From contig CAZVAQ010000132.1 of the NCBI GenBank assembly GCA_964625145.1, positions 1 through 9,884 of the forward strand: a stretch of DNA of 9,884 nucleotides, in the 5' to 3' direction. Of this stretch, positions 1 to 5,532 are shown piece after piece (within the stretch, counting starts at the first letter, position 1; each line of letters begins with the position of its first letter). A model generated the notes under the pieces. That model was not told the origin of the DNA, made no database searches, and saw only the letters and a program-made list of their open reading frames with translations. Source of the stretch: CAYTRP01 sp964625145. GTDB lineage: Bacteria; Sumerlaeota; Sumerlaeia; SLMS01; JAHLLQ01. Position numbers and translations under genes: made by a program.

Positions 1-2
1 AT

Positions 3-56
3 GGTGCGGTGAATGAATTGGATGTGCAGGCGTTGGCGAACATGATTGTCAATTAG
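3..56 (+). CDS. 3' end of a gene with a dockerin-like C-terminus (partial)
   Basis: An open frame enters from the left edge and ends at a TAG at 54-56, giving the tail GAVNELDVQALANMIVN. The spacing of G, V-N, D, L and I matches the second half of a type I dockerin calcium-binding repeat (pattern D-G-x-V-N-x-x-D-x-x-x-L-x-x-x-I), and the two bases before it (AT) would complete an Asp codon. In PVC and candidate-phylum genomes such repeats often end large secreted proteins. Only 17 residues are visible, so the function of the body of the protein cannot be inferred. The next gene to the right is on the opposite strand, so the two genes converge. Confidence 0.55.
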   Translation, partial: GAVNELDVQALANMIVN

Positions 57-60
57 GATA

Positions 61-300
61 GTAGCAGTGGCCCCAGAAGGCCGAACCCCAACCGGGGTTC
101 TGTAAAGGCACCCTTGTCGAACTTACGCAACCGCTTCGCGGTAGAGGCTATGGGGCGTTCTTCCGGGGGTAGCCGCGCGTCAACCCTCGGCTATGATACG
201 AAATCCCGTTGGGGTATTTTTGGTCGACGCGACACCGGCCAAAATCCGTGTGCGGTCGGCGTCCAAAACCACTGAACAGTATTGGCATCCTTGCCAATGC
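61..300. repeat. Gene-free block of small hairpins, probable dispersed intergenic repeat
   Basis: No credible gene is visible here. The block contains a perfect 7-bp hairpin at 83-100 (arms GAACCCC/GGGGTTC, loop AACC), a 4-bp hairpin at 131-141 (CCGC/GCGG), a 6-bp hairpin at 170-193 (TAGCCG/CGGCTA), a small CCC-GTT-GGG hairpin at 205-213, and a 7-bp hairpin at 281-298 (ATTGGCA/TGCCAAT) that extends to 10 bp (278-301) with one G-T pair. The segments CCCCAAC at 86-92 and GTTGGGG at 208-214 are reverse complements. The sequence resembles a family of intergenic repeats that recurs in PVC and related genomes and is often mis-annotated as short proteins; this resemblance is from memory and not tested here. 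Boundaries are approximate. Confidence 0.5.
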
Positions 301-348
301 TACTTTGAGTGGGTGATTTCTCGCCATCCTGCAACTGTCTTCATGCAA

Positions 349-377
349 AAAGGGGCCGGTGGTGAGCCGGCCCCTTT
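349..377 (-). terminator. Rho-independent terminator of the DUF4349 gene
   Basis: An 11-bp perfect stem (AAAGGGGCCGG at 349-359 pairing with CCGGCCCCTTT at 367-377) encloses a 7-base loop. Read on the minus strand the stem ends in five T residues, 22 bases beyond the stop codon of the minus-strand gene ending at 399. It is a classic intrinsic terminator in that direction. On the plus strand it is followed by only TTTATT, so it may also work weakly for the gene arriving from the left. Confidence 0.85.
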
Positions 378-398
378 ATTCATTGGATGAGTGTTTAC

Positions 399-1721
399 CT
401 AGCGCAGCTCAATCCCCGCCACTGCTTCGCGTGCAATCTGTTCCAACTTGCCGGCTTCAGCGTCGCGCCAGGCGGCTTCGACCACTGCAAGGTTGCGGCT
501 TCCTTCCTTGCGCAGCACCCACACGTTGTAGCGCCAGATCTCGCCTTCGTAGCGAATGCGCGTTTCCAGGCGCGTGCCGGTGATCTTGGCATGGTTCACG
601 GCGGCGTCGCCGGAGGCGAGGACTTCGTACCCACGCACGCTCTCAAGGCTGCGGCGCAGTGCGGGGGTCCAGAACTCCAGGGTCGTCTGCTGCGGCGGTT
701 CGACGATGCGCACGCGCAGGCGATGGTCTTCCGGCGTCGCGGCCAGCAACGCGTCGCTGATCGAACCAATCACGACAAGTCCCTCCGGCACGCGGTCCTT
801 GCCGGCGCCGCCCAGTTCAAACGGCCGGCCGCGCAACACGCGCGTCAGCCATGGCGTATCCCCCAGCCGCGAGGAGTCGGCGGCGGCCAATGTCGCGTTG
901 ATTCCCGTGTTGGCGATCCACGGAAAGCTGGTGGTGTCGCGCGGTTGGTTGGCCGCCTCGGCGAGCTGCTCGATGGTGATCTTGATGGTGGAGGACTCGA
1001 CGCGGCGCGTGATGCCGCGGCGCTGGCCTTCCATGCGCTCGATCTCCTCGGTCAGGCGGCGCAGTTCGCGCTCGATGTTCAGCATGTCCTCGACCTTTTC
1101 CGCCTTGGCCAGCAGATCGGTCAGGCGCCCGTGCCCTTCGCGCGCAATGCCCAGGCGCAGGTCCAGGTCGGCGACTTCCTCCGTCACGTCCTGGATGTTC
1201 GTCCATCGCTGGGCGACGACGCCGATGGTGGCCAGGCGGTCCATCGTGTCCTCGAACCGTTCGGGCGGAACGCGCGCTTCCAACGAACCGATCTGCGACT
1301 TGTAGATCAGGCCGCCTTCGCTTTCGATGACCTGGACGGCCTCTTCCTGCGCGCGGTCGATGTTGGGCACGCGCAGCCAAATGCCGCCTTCCTTCGTCAG
1401 CAGACGGTCCCGGACAAGCGGCGAAACCGGCGTGGCGGTGGGGGCATTGGAGGCAACGGGTGTGGGTGTGGCGGCGCTGGCGACCATGCGCACATCCGCG
1501 GGAGCACCAAGAAAAGCACCGGCTGCGCCAAAGGAATCATCAAAGGATTGGGCTTTGCGTGCCACGACGCGACTGTGGGTCACGTCGACACCTTCATCAG
1601 ACGCAAACTGCAGGTCCCCGCCACCGTCGTAATCAGCCAGCGAGACCGTGCGGCTGCCACAGGCAGTTGCGGACAGAAAGACGACGGCCACCAGCAGCAG
1701 CCATGAAAGGGTGCGCAGCAT
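399..1721 (-). CDS. DUF4349 domain-containing predicted lipoprotein
   Basis: This 440-residue protein begins with a hydrophobic signal segment (residues 5-20) and a plausible lipobox ending at Cys21 (ATAC), so it is predicted to be lipid-anchored. A Pro/Thr/Ala-rich linker covers about 82-101. Residues 105-255 match the DUF4349 pattern: a beta-rich start, the VPPERFEDTMDRL segment, then DVTEEVADLDLRL and a coiled-coil helical region (about 183-240) containing EDMLNIERELRRLTEEIERMEG, ending in STIKITI. Typical DUF4349 proteins then carry a C-terminal membrane helix; this one has none and instead has about 130 further residues (305-440) with alternating strands, faintly like a PsbP/Mog1-type fold. 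The start is supported by GGAG nine bases upstream (plus-strand 1731-1734). The molecular role of DUF4349 is unknown. It lies 195 bases downstream of lpxK on the same strand, but intervening repeat DNA makes a shared operon uncertain. Confidence 0.85.
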   Translation of the reverse strand: MLRTLSWLLLVAVVFLSATACGSRTVSLADYDGGGDLQFASDEGVDVTHSRVVARKAQSFDDSFGAAGAFLGAPADVRMVASAATPTPVASNAPTATPVSPLVRDRLLTKEGGIWLRVPNIDRAQEEAVQVIESEGGLIYKSQIGSLEARVPPERFEDTMDRLATIGVVAQRWTNIQDVTEEVADLDLRLGIAREGHGRLTDLLAKAEKVEDMLNIERELRRLTEEIERMEGQRRGITRRVESSTIKITIEQLAEAANQPRDTTSFPWIANTGINATLAAADSSRLGDTPWLTRVLRGRPFELGGAGKDRVPEGLVVIGSISDALLAATPEDHRLRVRIVEPPQQTTLEFWTPALRRSLESVRGYEVLASGDAAVNHAKITGTRLETRIRYEGEIWRYNVWVLRKEGSRNLAVVEAAWRDAEAGKLEQIAREAVAGIELR

Positions 1722-1822
1722 GGGTATTAGCTCCGGTTATTGGAATGGGCTGTTGGTTGAAGGGGGTGAGGGCATCCCTGCTTGTCAGCCATGGCCTTGG
1801 CGTCGGCTGGCCCGAGCTTGAT

Positions 1823-1888
1823 CTGTGGCTTGTTTCCCACAGGCCTTGTCATTCCGAAGGGGGTCGCGCGGGACGCGTCGCTCCCTTC
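1823..1888. repeat. Two hairpins with a probable dispersed intergenic repeat
   Basis: The 195-base gap between lpxK and the DUF4349 gene has no credible gene. It holds a 6-bp hairpin at 1823-1842 (CTGTGG/CCACAG) and a larger imperfect hairpin at 1856-1888 (outer arms GAAGGG/CCCTTC, inner CGCG/CGCG). The plus-strand segment beginning GTCATTCCGA at about 1849 resembles a very common bacterial intergenic repeat whose copies begin with GTCATTC(T/C)GA and continue to a GAATCTC-like segment; here GGGGATTCTC occurs at 1893-1902. Neither hairpin has a T-run, so I do not call a terminator. The family resemblance is from memory. Confidence 0.4.
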
Positions 1889-1916
1889 GATTGGGGATTC
1901 TCATCCACCCGCAATC

Positions 1917-3050
1917 CTATGACCGCGCCAGATAGGCTCTTGTTCCCCGTGCGCGCAATCGGGCGCGCAAAATTCTTTGGGCCAGACGCTCGTCCGCTTC
2001 GTCGAGGAACCGGATTTCGGACCGCAGTACTCGCAGACCTTCCAGATCCACATCGAGTTCCTCGATCTTCACCCAGTCCTTCTCTGTCACGATCACCCAG
2101 TCGGCCTTGCGCTTGGCGCGGGCCTTCTTCCATTCGGCGAGGTGCCGGGGGGTGATGCGCGCATGGTCGGAGAGGTTGCGCGTCCCCAGTACCCGGGCGC
2201 CCAAGCCTTCGACTGCGGCGCGCACGGATTCCGGATTCCCGACGCCACAGGCGATGAGCACGCGCTTGCCGGACAGCGACTCCGGCGGGGCCAGCTCGCC
2301 GGTCTGCGGGTCGAGAATCTCCGACGGCACCAGCCGTGTGCGCACCACCGGGATGCCGGGGTATTGCTTGCCGAGGTTGCGCGCCATGCGGCGCGAGCGC
2401 GCGTCGTCGTCGCACCGCGTCAGGACGATCAGGTGCGCATGACCAAGCACTCCCAGCGGTTCGCGGAGCGTGCCACGCGGGAACAGGCGCAGGCGCTGGA
2501 GCGGTTGCGTCGAATCGATCAGGACGATGTCCCCCTGGCGTTCGAGCTGGACGTGTTGCAAACCGTCGTCGAGCACGACCGTGTCGACGGCATAGCGCTG
2601 CAAAGCCATGCGCCCGGCGCGATAACGGTTGGAGCAGGCGATGACCGGAACATGCCCGAGGGCTTGCGCCAGGAGCACCGGCTCGTCGCCGGCCTTCTCG
2701 GTCGTGGCGCGCAGGCGGCGGCCATCATGGACGATGGTGAGCGCGTCCTCGTCCTCGCGTCCGTAGCCGCGGGAGAGGATGACGGGCTTGCGGCCTTCCT
2801 CCTCCAGCCAACGTGTCAGCCAGATCGTGAAGGGCGTCTTCCCCGTGCCGCCAAGGGTGACATTGCCGACGGAGAGCACGGCGGCCTCCAGGCGCTGGCG
2901 CTGGCGAACACCCATGTCGTGCAGCATGCGGTTCGTCCACGCTGCCGAGCCGTAGACGGGCGCGGCCGCGGCCAGGGCGATTTGAACGGCGCGCTCGATG
3001 GGGCTGGAGGCTTCGCGGTCGTCGGCGAGTCGCTTGAACAGATTGTACAT
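1917..3050 (-). CDS. lpxK: Tetraacyldisaccharide 4'-kinase (lipid A 4'-kinase)
   Basis: LpxK phosphorylates the 4' position of the lipid A disaccharide precursor using ATP at the cytoplasmic face of the inner membrane. The 377-residue product shows the family's marks in order: an N-terminal amphipathic, membrane-associated helix (about 18-40), the Walker A loop within GNVTLGGTGKTP (62-73), ILSRGYGR (91-98), GDEPVLLA (121-128), a Walker B-like VVLDDGLQH (158-166), then a second nucleotide-binding-like half with TRCDD and the late VIVTEKDWVKI segment. It is longer than the E. coli enzyme (about 328 residues). The start at 3050 is chosen because GGAGA lies about ten bases upstream (plus-strand 3060-3064); the frame extends 23 codons further, but those residues are not LpxK-like. 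No other lipid A gene is adjacent. It is transcribed divergently from recN. Confidence 0.95.
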   Translation of the reverse strand: MYNLFKRLADDREASSPIERAVQIALAAAAPVYGSAAWTNRMLHDMGVRQRQRLEAAVLSVGNVTLGGTGKTPFTIWLTRWLEEEGRKPVILSRGYGREDEDALTIVHDGRRLRATTEKAGDEPVLLAQALGHVPVIACSNRYRAGRMALQRYAVDTVVLDDGLQHVQLERQGDIVLIDSTQPLQRLRLFPRGTLREPLGVLGHAHLIVLTRCDDDARSRRMARNLGKQYPGIPVVRTRLVPSEILDPQTGELAPPESLSGKRVLIACGVGNPESVRAAVEGLGARVLGTRNLSDHARITPRHLAEWKKARAKRKADWVIVTEKDWVKIEELDVDLEGLRVLRSEIRFLDEADERLAQRILRARLRARGTRAYLARS

Positions 3051-3193
3051 CCCGGGGTTTCTCCACGAGCGAATTGTTCTCGGCCTTATGCACGGGCGAC
3101 GCGCCCGCACAGCCAACACTGGCGCCGCGGCCAGCGTCGGGCAATGGGAGCTTCACCGGATGCTTGGAGATTGGCCGCTGCTGGGCGTCAAAG

Positions 3194-3228
3194 TCCCGCC
3201 TCGACCGTCGAGCTGGTCAGAGGCGGGA
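3194..3228. other. Strong stem-loop in the lpxK/recN intergenic region
   Basis: A 9-bp perfect stem (TCCCGCCTC at 3194-3202 with GAGGCGGGA at 3220-3228) continues, past a single bulged A at 3219, into a further 4 bp (GACC/GGTC) around an 8-base loop. No T-run follows on either strand, so it does not look like an intrinsic terminator. It lies about 145 bases upstream of lpxK on the minus strand and about 280 bases upstream of recN. It could be a leader structure, part of a small RNA or another repeat copy. Confidence 0.6.
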
Positions 3229-3373
3229 GGCTCAGGCATGGGGCAAACGACAATACTTGAGAGTGGGGAAAACACCGCTGACGGTGGAGAGCAAGGAGAA
3301 AGAACGACACAGTAATGATCTTTTGCGTCATCCTGTCGCAGAGAGGGTGGGATAAAAGGATTAACCGGCCATT

Positions 3374-3401
3374 TATAAAAGGTTTGATGCGCCTTTTTAT
3401 A
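3374..3401. promoter_or_regulatory. AT-rich inverted repeat upstream of recN
   Basis: TATAAAAGG (3374-3382) and CCTTTTTATA (3392-3401) form an imperfect inverted repeat with one bulged T around a 9-base centre. It sits in the only AT-rich island of the gap, 104-131 bases before the recN start. It may be an operator or overlapping -10 elements (TATAGA on the plus strand, TATAAA on either). This is inference from composition and position only. Confidence 0.3.
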
Positions 3402-3491
3402 GAATGCGCCCGGAATCATTATCGTGAAACTTTCGCTTTTCAATTGACGGCCTTTCGCCTTTTCGGCTCTCCATTCGCAGGATTTCGCCAC

Positions 3492-3498
3492 GGAGGTG
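3492..3498 (+). promoter_or_regulatory. Ribosome binding site deciding the recN start
   Basis: GGAGGTG at 3492-3498 lies six bases before the ATG at 3505. A GTG at 3496 opens the same frame three codons earlier but lies inside this Shine-Dalgarno sequence, so 3505 is the real start. Confidence 0.85.
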
Positions 3499-3504
3499 CC
3501 GGTC

Positions 3505-5265
3505 ATGCTCACACTGTTGCGGGTGAAGGATTACGCCCTTGTCGAGTCGCTCGATGTAAAGCTGGGCGCGGGGCTCATCGTCCTGACCGGCGAGACTGGC
3601 TCGGGAAAATCCGTCCTGGTGGAGTGCCTGCAGTTGCTGCTGGGCGCGCGTGCCAATCCCGCCTCCATCCGCCGCGGAGCGGAATGTGCGGAAATCGAAG
3701 GAGTCGTCGAGGTCGACGCGGCCGGCAGCGTGCTGGCGTGGCTGGCGGAGGAGGGGTTCCCGTGCGAGGAGGCTGGCGAGATCCTGCTGCGCAGGGAGAT
3801 TCAGGCGCGCGGCCGCAGTCGTGCGTGGATCAACGGCCGGTTGGCGACCGTGGGGCAATTGGCGGCCTTGGGGCAGCAACTGGCGGACTGGCACGGGCAG
3901 GACGAAGCGCACTCATTGGCAGAGCCCGGCCGGCAGGGCGAGCTGTTCGACGAGGCGTGTGGCCTGACCGCCGCGGCCGAAGCGGTGCGCACCAGTTGGG
4001 AGGCCGCCAGCGCCGTGCGCGCGCGACTGGAGGAACTGGACACCGACGACCGCGCGTGGCGCGCGCGGCTGGACTTTCTGGAATTTCAGATCGCGGAGAT
4101 CGAAGGGGTCGCTCCGGTCCTCGGGGAGGACGATTCGTTGCGCGCCGAACGCGAGCGGCTGGCCCACGCCGAGGAGTTGGAAGCGGGTACCAAGGAGGCG
4201 CTCGCGTGGCTGGCGGACGGCGAGGACCAAGTCCCCTCCGCGTGTGATCTGGTGGGACAGTCGCTGGGGCGCGTGCGCCAACTGGCGTCGCGGGATCCGG
4301 AACTGGCGGCCATGGTGGATGATCTGGCGGAGGCGGCCTCGCGCTTGGATGACGCGGCGCGGGGACTGCAAGGTTATCTGGGCCGTGTGCAGCACGATCC
4401 CGAACGCTTGGCCGAGGTGGACGAAAGGCTCGACGCGTTGCGGCGTCTGGAGCGCAAGCACGGTGCGGGTGCCGCGGCATTGTTGGAGACTCTGGAGCGG
4501 CTGAGCGCGGAGGCGGAAGAACTGCGCGGACGCGACAGCGCGCGCGACCGGTTGGAGCAGGAACTGCGGCGGGCGGATGAGGCGCTGGCCAAGGCGGCGG
4601 CAACGCTGTCGAAGAAGCGCCGCGCGGCGGCCGGTGCCTTCGCCCGCAAGGTCCGCGATCTGGCGCGTGGCTTGGCGATGCCCAGGGCGGAGTTCGATGT
4701 GGCCTTCCGCGCGCCGGTGCGCGGCCTCGATGTCGCGGGCGCCGGTACCATCGCCAGCCATGGCGCCGAGCGTGTGGAGTTCCTCTTTTCGGCGAACCCG
4801 GGCGAGGCACCCGCGCCGTTGGCAGACATCGCGAGTGGCGGCGAGCTGGCGCGCGTGATGCTGGCCCTGCGCGCCACGACTGCCGGGCACGACCGCACGC
4901 CGATCCTGATCTTCGACGAGATCGACGCCGGAATCAGCGGCGAGGCGGCCCTTCGCGTGGGGGATGCGCTGCTGGCCCTCTCGCGCAATCACCAGGTCCT
5001 GTGCGTCACGCACCAGGCCAGCGTCGCCGCCCGCGCGGATCATCACCTGGTGGTGAGCAAGGACGAACGCAGCGGCCGCACGATGACCCGCGTCGCCGCC
5101 GTCAACGCAGCAGCACGCCGCGACGAACTGGCCCGCCTCCTCGACGGCAACTCCGGCGCCAAGAGCCGCGAGCTGGCCGAGGAGATGATTCGGGGGAGTA
5201 AGGAGCCGGGATTCAGGAATCAGGATTCAGGAGTCGAGGCTCGGGTGTTGGCGATTGCTGGGTGA
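3505..5265 (+). CDS. recN: DNA repair protein RecN (SMC-like ATPase)
   Basis: RecN is a cytoplasmic SMC-family ATPase that acts in double-strand break repair. The 586-residue product has the Walker A motif GETGSGKS at 29-36, a Q/WHGQDEAHSL segment near 129-138, a long helical coiled-coil middle (about 160-385) rich in Glu, Arg, Ala and Leu, then the ABC signature ASGGELARV (443-451), Walker B ILIFDEID with AGISG (467-478) and the switch histidine in VTHQ (501-504). The arrangement and length fit RecN (usually about 550-570). The conserved part ends near AEEMIRGSK; the last 21 residues are encoded by heptamer repeat DNA (5209-5243) and look like an accidental extension past a lost stop codon. 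No SOS box was recognised upstream. It is transcribed away from lpxK and followed by a 267-base repeat-rich gap. Confidence 0.96.
   Translation: MLTLLRVKDYALVESLDVKLGAGLIVLTGETGSGKSVLVECLQLLLGARANPASIRRGAECAEIEGVVEVDAAGSVLAWLAEEGFPCEEAGEILLRREIQARGRSRAWINGRLATVGQLAALGQQLADWHGQDEAHSLAEPGRQGELFDEACGLTAAAEAVRTSWEAASAVRARLEELDTDDRAWRARLDFLEFQIAEIEGVAPVLGEDDSLRAERERLAHAEELEAGTKEALAWLADGEDQVPSACDLVGQSLGRVRQLASRDPELAAMVDDLAEAASRLDDAARGLQGYLGRVQHDPERLAEVDERLDALRRLERKHGAGAAALLETLERLSAEAEELRGRDSARDRLEQELRRADEALAKAAATLSKKRRAAAGAFARKVRDLARGLAMPRAEFDVAFRAPVRGLDVAGAGTIASHGAERVEFLFSANPGEAPAPLADIASGGELARVMLALRATTAGHDRTPILIFDEIDAGISGEAALRVGDALLALSRNHQVLCVTHQASVAARADHHLVVSKDERSGRTMTRVAAVNAAARRDELARLLDGNSGAKSRELAEEMIRGSKEPGFRNQDSGVEARVLAIAG
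5209..5243 (+). repeat. Heptamer tandem array overlapping the 3' end of recN
   Basis: Five consecutive 7-base units, GGATTCA, GGAATCA, GGATTCA, GGAGTCG and the diverged AGGCTCG, run in exact register. Because 7 is not a multiple of 3, the repeat encodes non-repeating amino acids at the RecN tail. The same unit family appears in opposite orientation at 5419-5446. Confidence 0.75.
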
Positions 5266-5314
5266 TAGGAGCGAGAAGATCTCAGGATGCATAGAATTCA
5301 CCCATCCAAAGTAG

Positions 5315-5333
5315 CATGGCCATCTTGGCCATG
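5315..5333. repeat. Palindromic repeat, 7-bp stem
   Basis: CATGGCC at 5315-5321 and GGCCATG at 5327-5333 form a perfect stem around ATCTT. The motif resembles a highly iterated palindrome of many PVC and candidate-phylum genomes, whose copies are often mis-translated as peptides like HGQDGHA. It sits midway between the two oppositely oriented heptamer arrays. No T-run follows, so a terminator role for recN is possible but not supported. Confidence 0.55.
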
Positions 5334-5418
5334 ACGCCTTCTCTGTGGGATTGGACTTCTGGGCGGAGCTCAAGACTGGCGGGTATGGGTCAGGATGCCC
5401 CAGCCACTTTATCGGCCC

Positions 5419-5446
5419 TGACTCCCGACTCCTGACCCCTGACTCC
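5419..5446 (-). repeat. Heptamer tandem array, opposite orientation to the one in recN
   Basis: Plus-strand units TGACTCC, CGACTCC, TGACCCC and TGACTCC are in perfect 7-base register and decay into pyrimidine-rich sequence to about 5474. Read on the minus strand the units are GGAGTCA, GGGGTCA, GGAGTCG and GGAGTCA, the same family as 5209-5243; aligned unit by unit, 22 of 28 bases agree. Two further 7-base copies (GGGGATT) lie at 5492-5505. Confidence 0.75.
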
Positions 5447-5474
5447 CGCTCCCCCCCTCCCCTCCTCACCCCTT
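5445..5474 (-). other. G-quadruplex motif and homopyrimidine tract
   Basis: The minus strand carries G-runs of 4, 6, 7 and 3 separated by 6, 1 and 3 bases, which satisfies the standard G3+/N1-7 quadruplex rule. The plus strand is almost entirely C and T. It lies about 60 bases before the start of the MFS gene, within the expected promoter and leader zone. Formation and function are inference. Confidence 0.6.
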
Positions 5475-5532
5475 GCCCCGGGTGGGCCGGGGGATTGGGG
5501 ATTCGGGCCGAATTGAATCCGGGACCGGGTGA

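Larger units (their letters stand above)
3051..3504. other. Divergent intergenic region between lpxK and recN
   Basis: These 454 bases contain no convincing gene; the frames that cross it lack a good start site or run into recN. The region should hold promoters for both flanking genes. It contains a strong stem-loop at 3194-3228, a 5-bp hairpin at 3273-3286 (CACCG/CGGTG) and an AT-rich island at about 3350-3435, which stands out against the GC-rich surroundings and is the most likely promoter zone for recN. I could not identify a confident -35/-10 pair, nor a LexA-type box of the CTGT-N8-ACAG or GAAC-N4-GTTC kind. Confidence 0.6.

Noticed and set aside
193..390. Short plus-strand frame (65 codons) and its minus-strand counterpart in the left intergenic block
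   Set aside because: They coincide with the hairpin repeat and the terminator, and no ribosome binding site precedes them; such peptides look like translated repeats.
61..400. Possible tRNA, or another known structural RNA, in the hairpin-rich block
   Set aside because: I found no cloverleaf with a T-arm GTTCRA motif and anticodon arm in register; the hairpins are simple and isolated.
387..1706. Long plus-strand open frame of 439 codons antisense to the DUF4349 gene
   Set aside because: Composition is a shadow of the real gene in GC-rich DNA; no family motif, no ribosome binding site, and the minus-strand protein has a signal peptide, lipobox and recognised domain.
1977..3260. Plus-strand open frame of 427 codons across lpxK
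   Set aside because: It is antisense to a clear LpxK with Walker A and DDGLQH motifs, and its translation has no recognisable domain.
3300..3504. LexA/SOS box upstream of recN
   Set aside because: No CTGT-N8-ACAG or GAAC-N4-GTTC match was found by eye; partial matches near CTGTCGCAG do not fit the spacing.
3153..3512. Minus-strand frame of 119 codons in the lpxK/recN gap
   Set aside because: It overlaps the recN ribosome binding site, has no Shine-Dalgarno of its own and crosses both hairpins; low-complexity translation.
5209..5446. CRISPR array
   Set aside because: The units are 7 bases with no spacers; this is a simple tandem repeat, and no cas genes are present.
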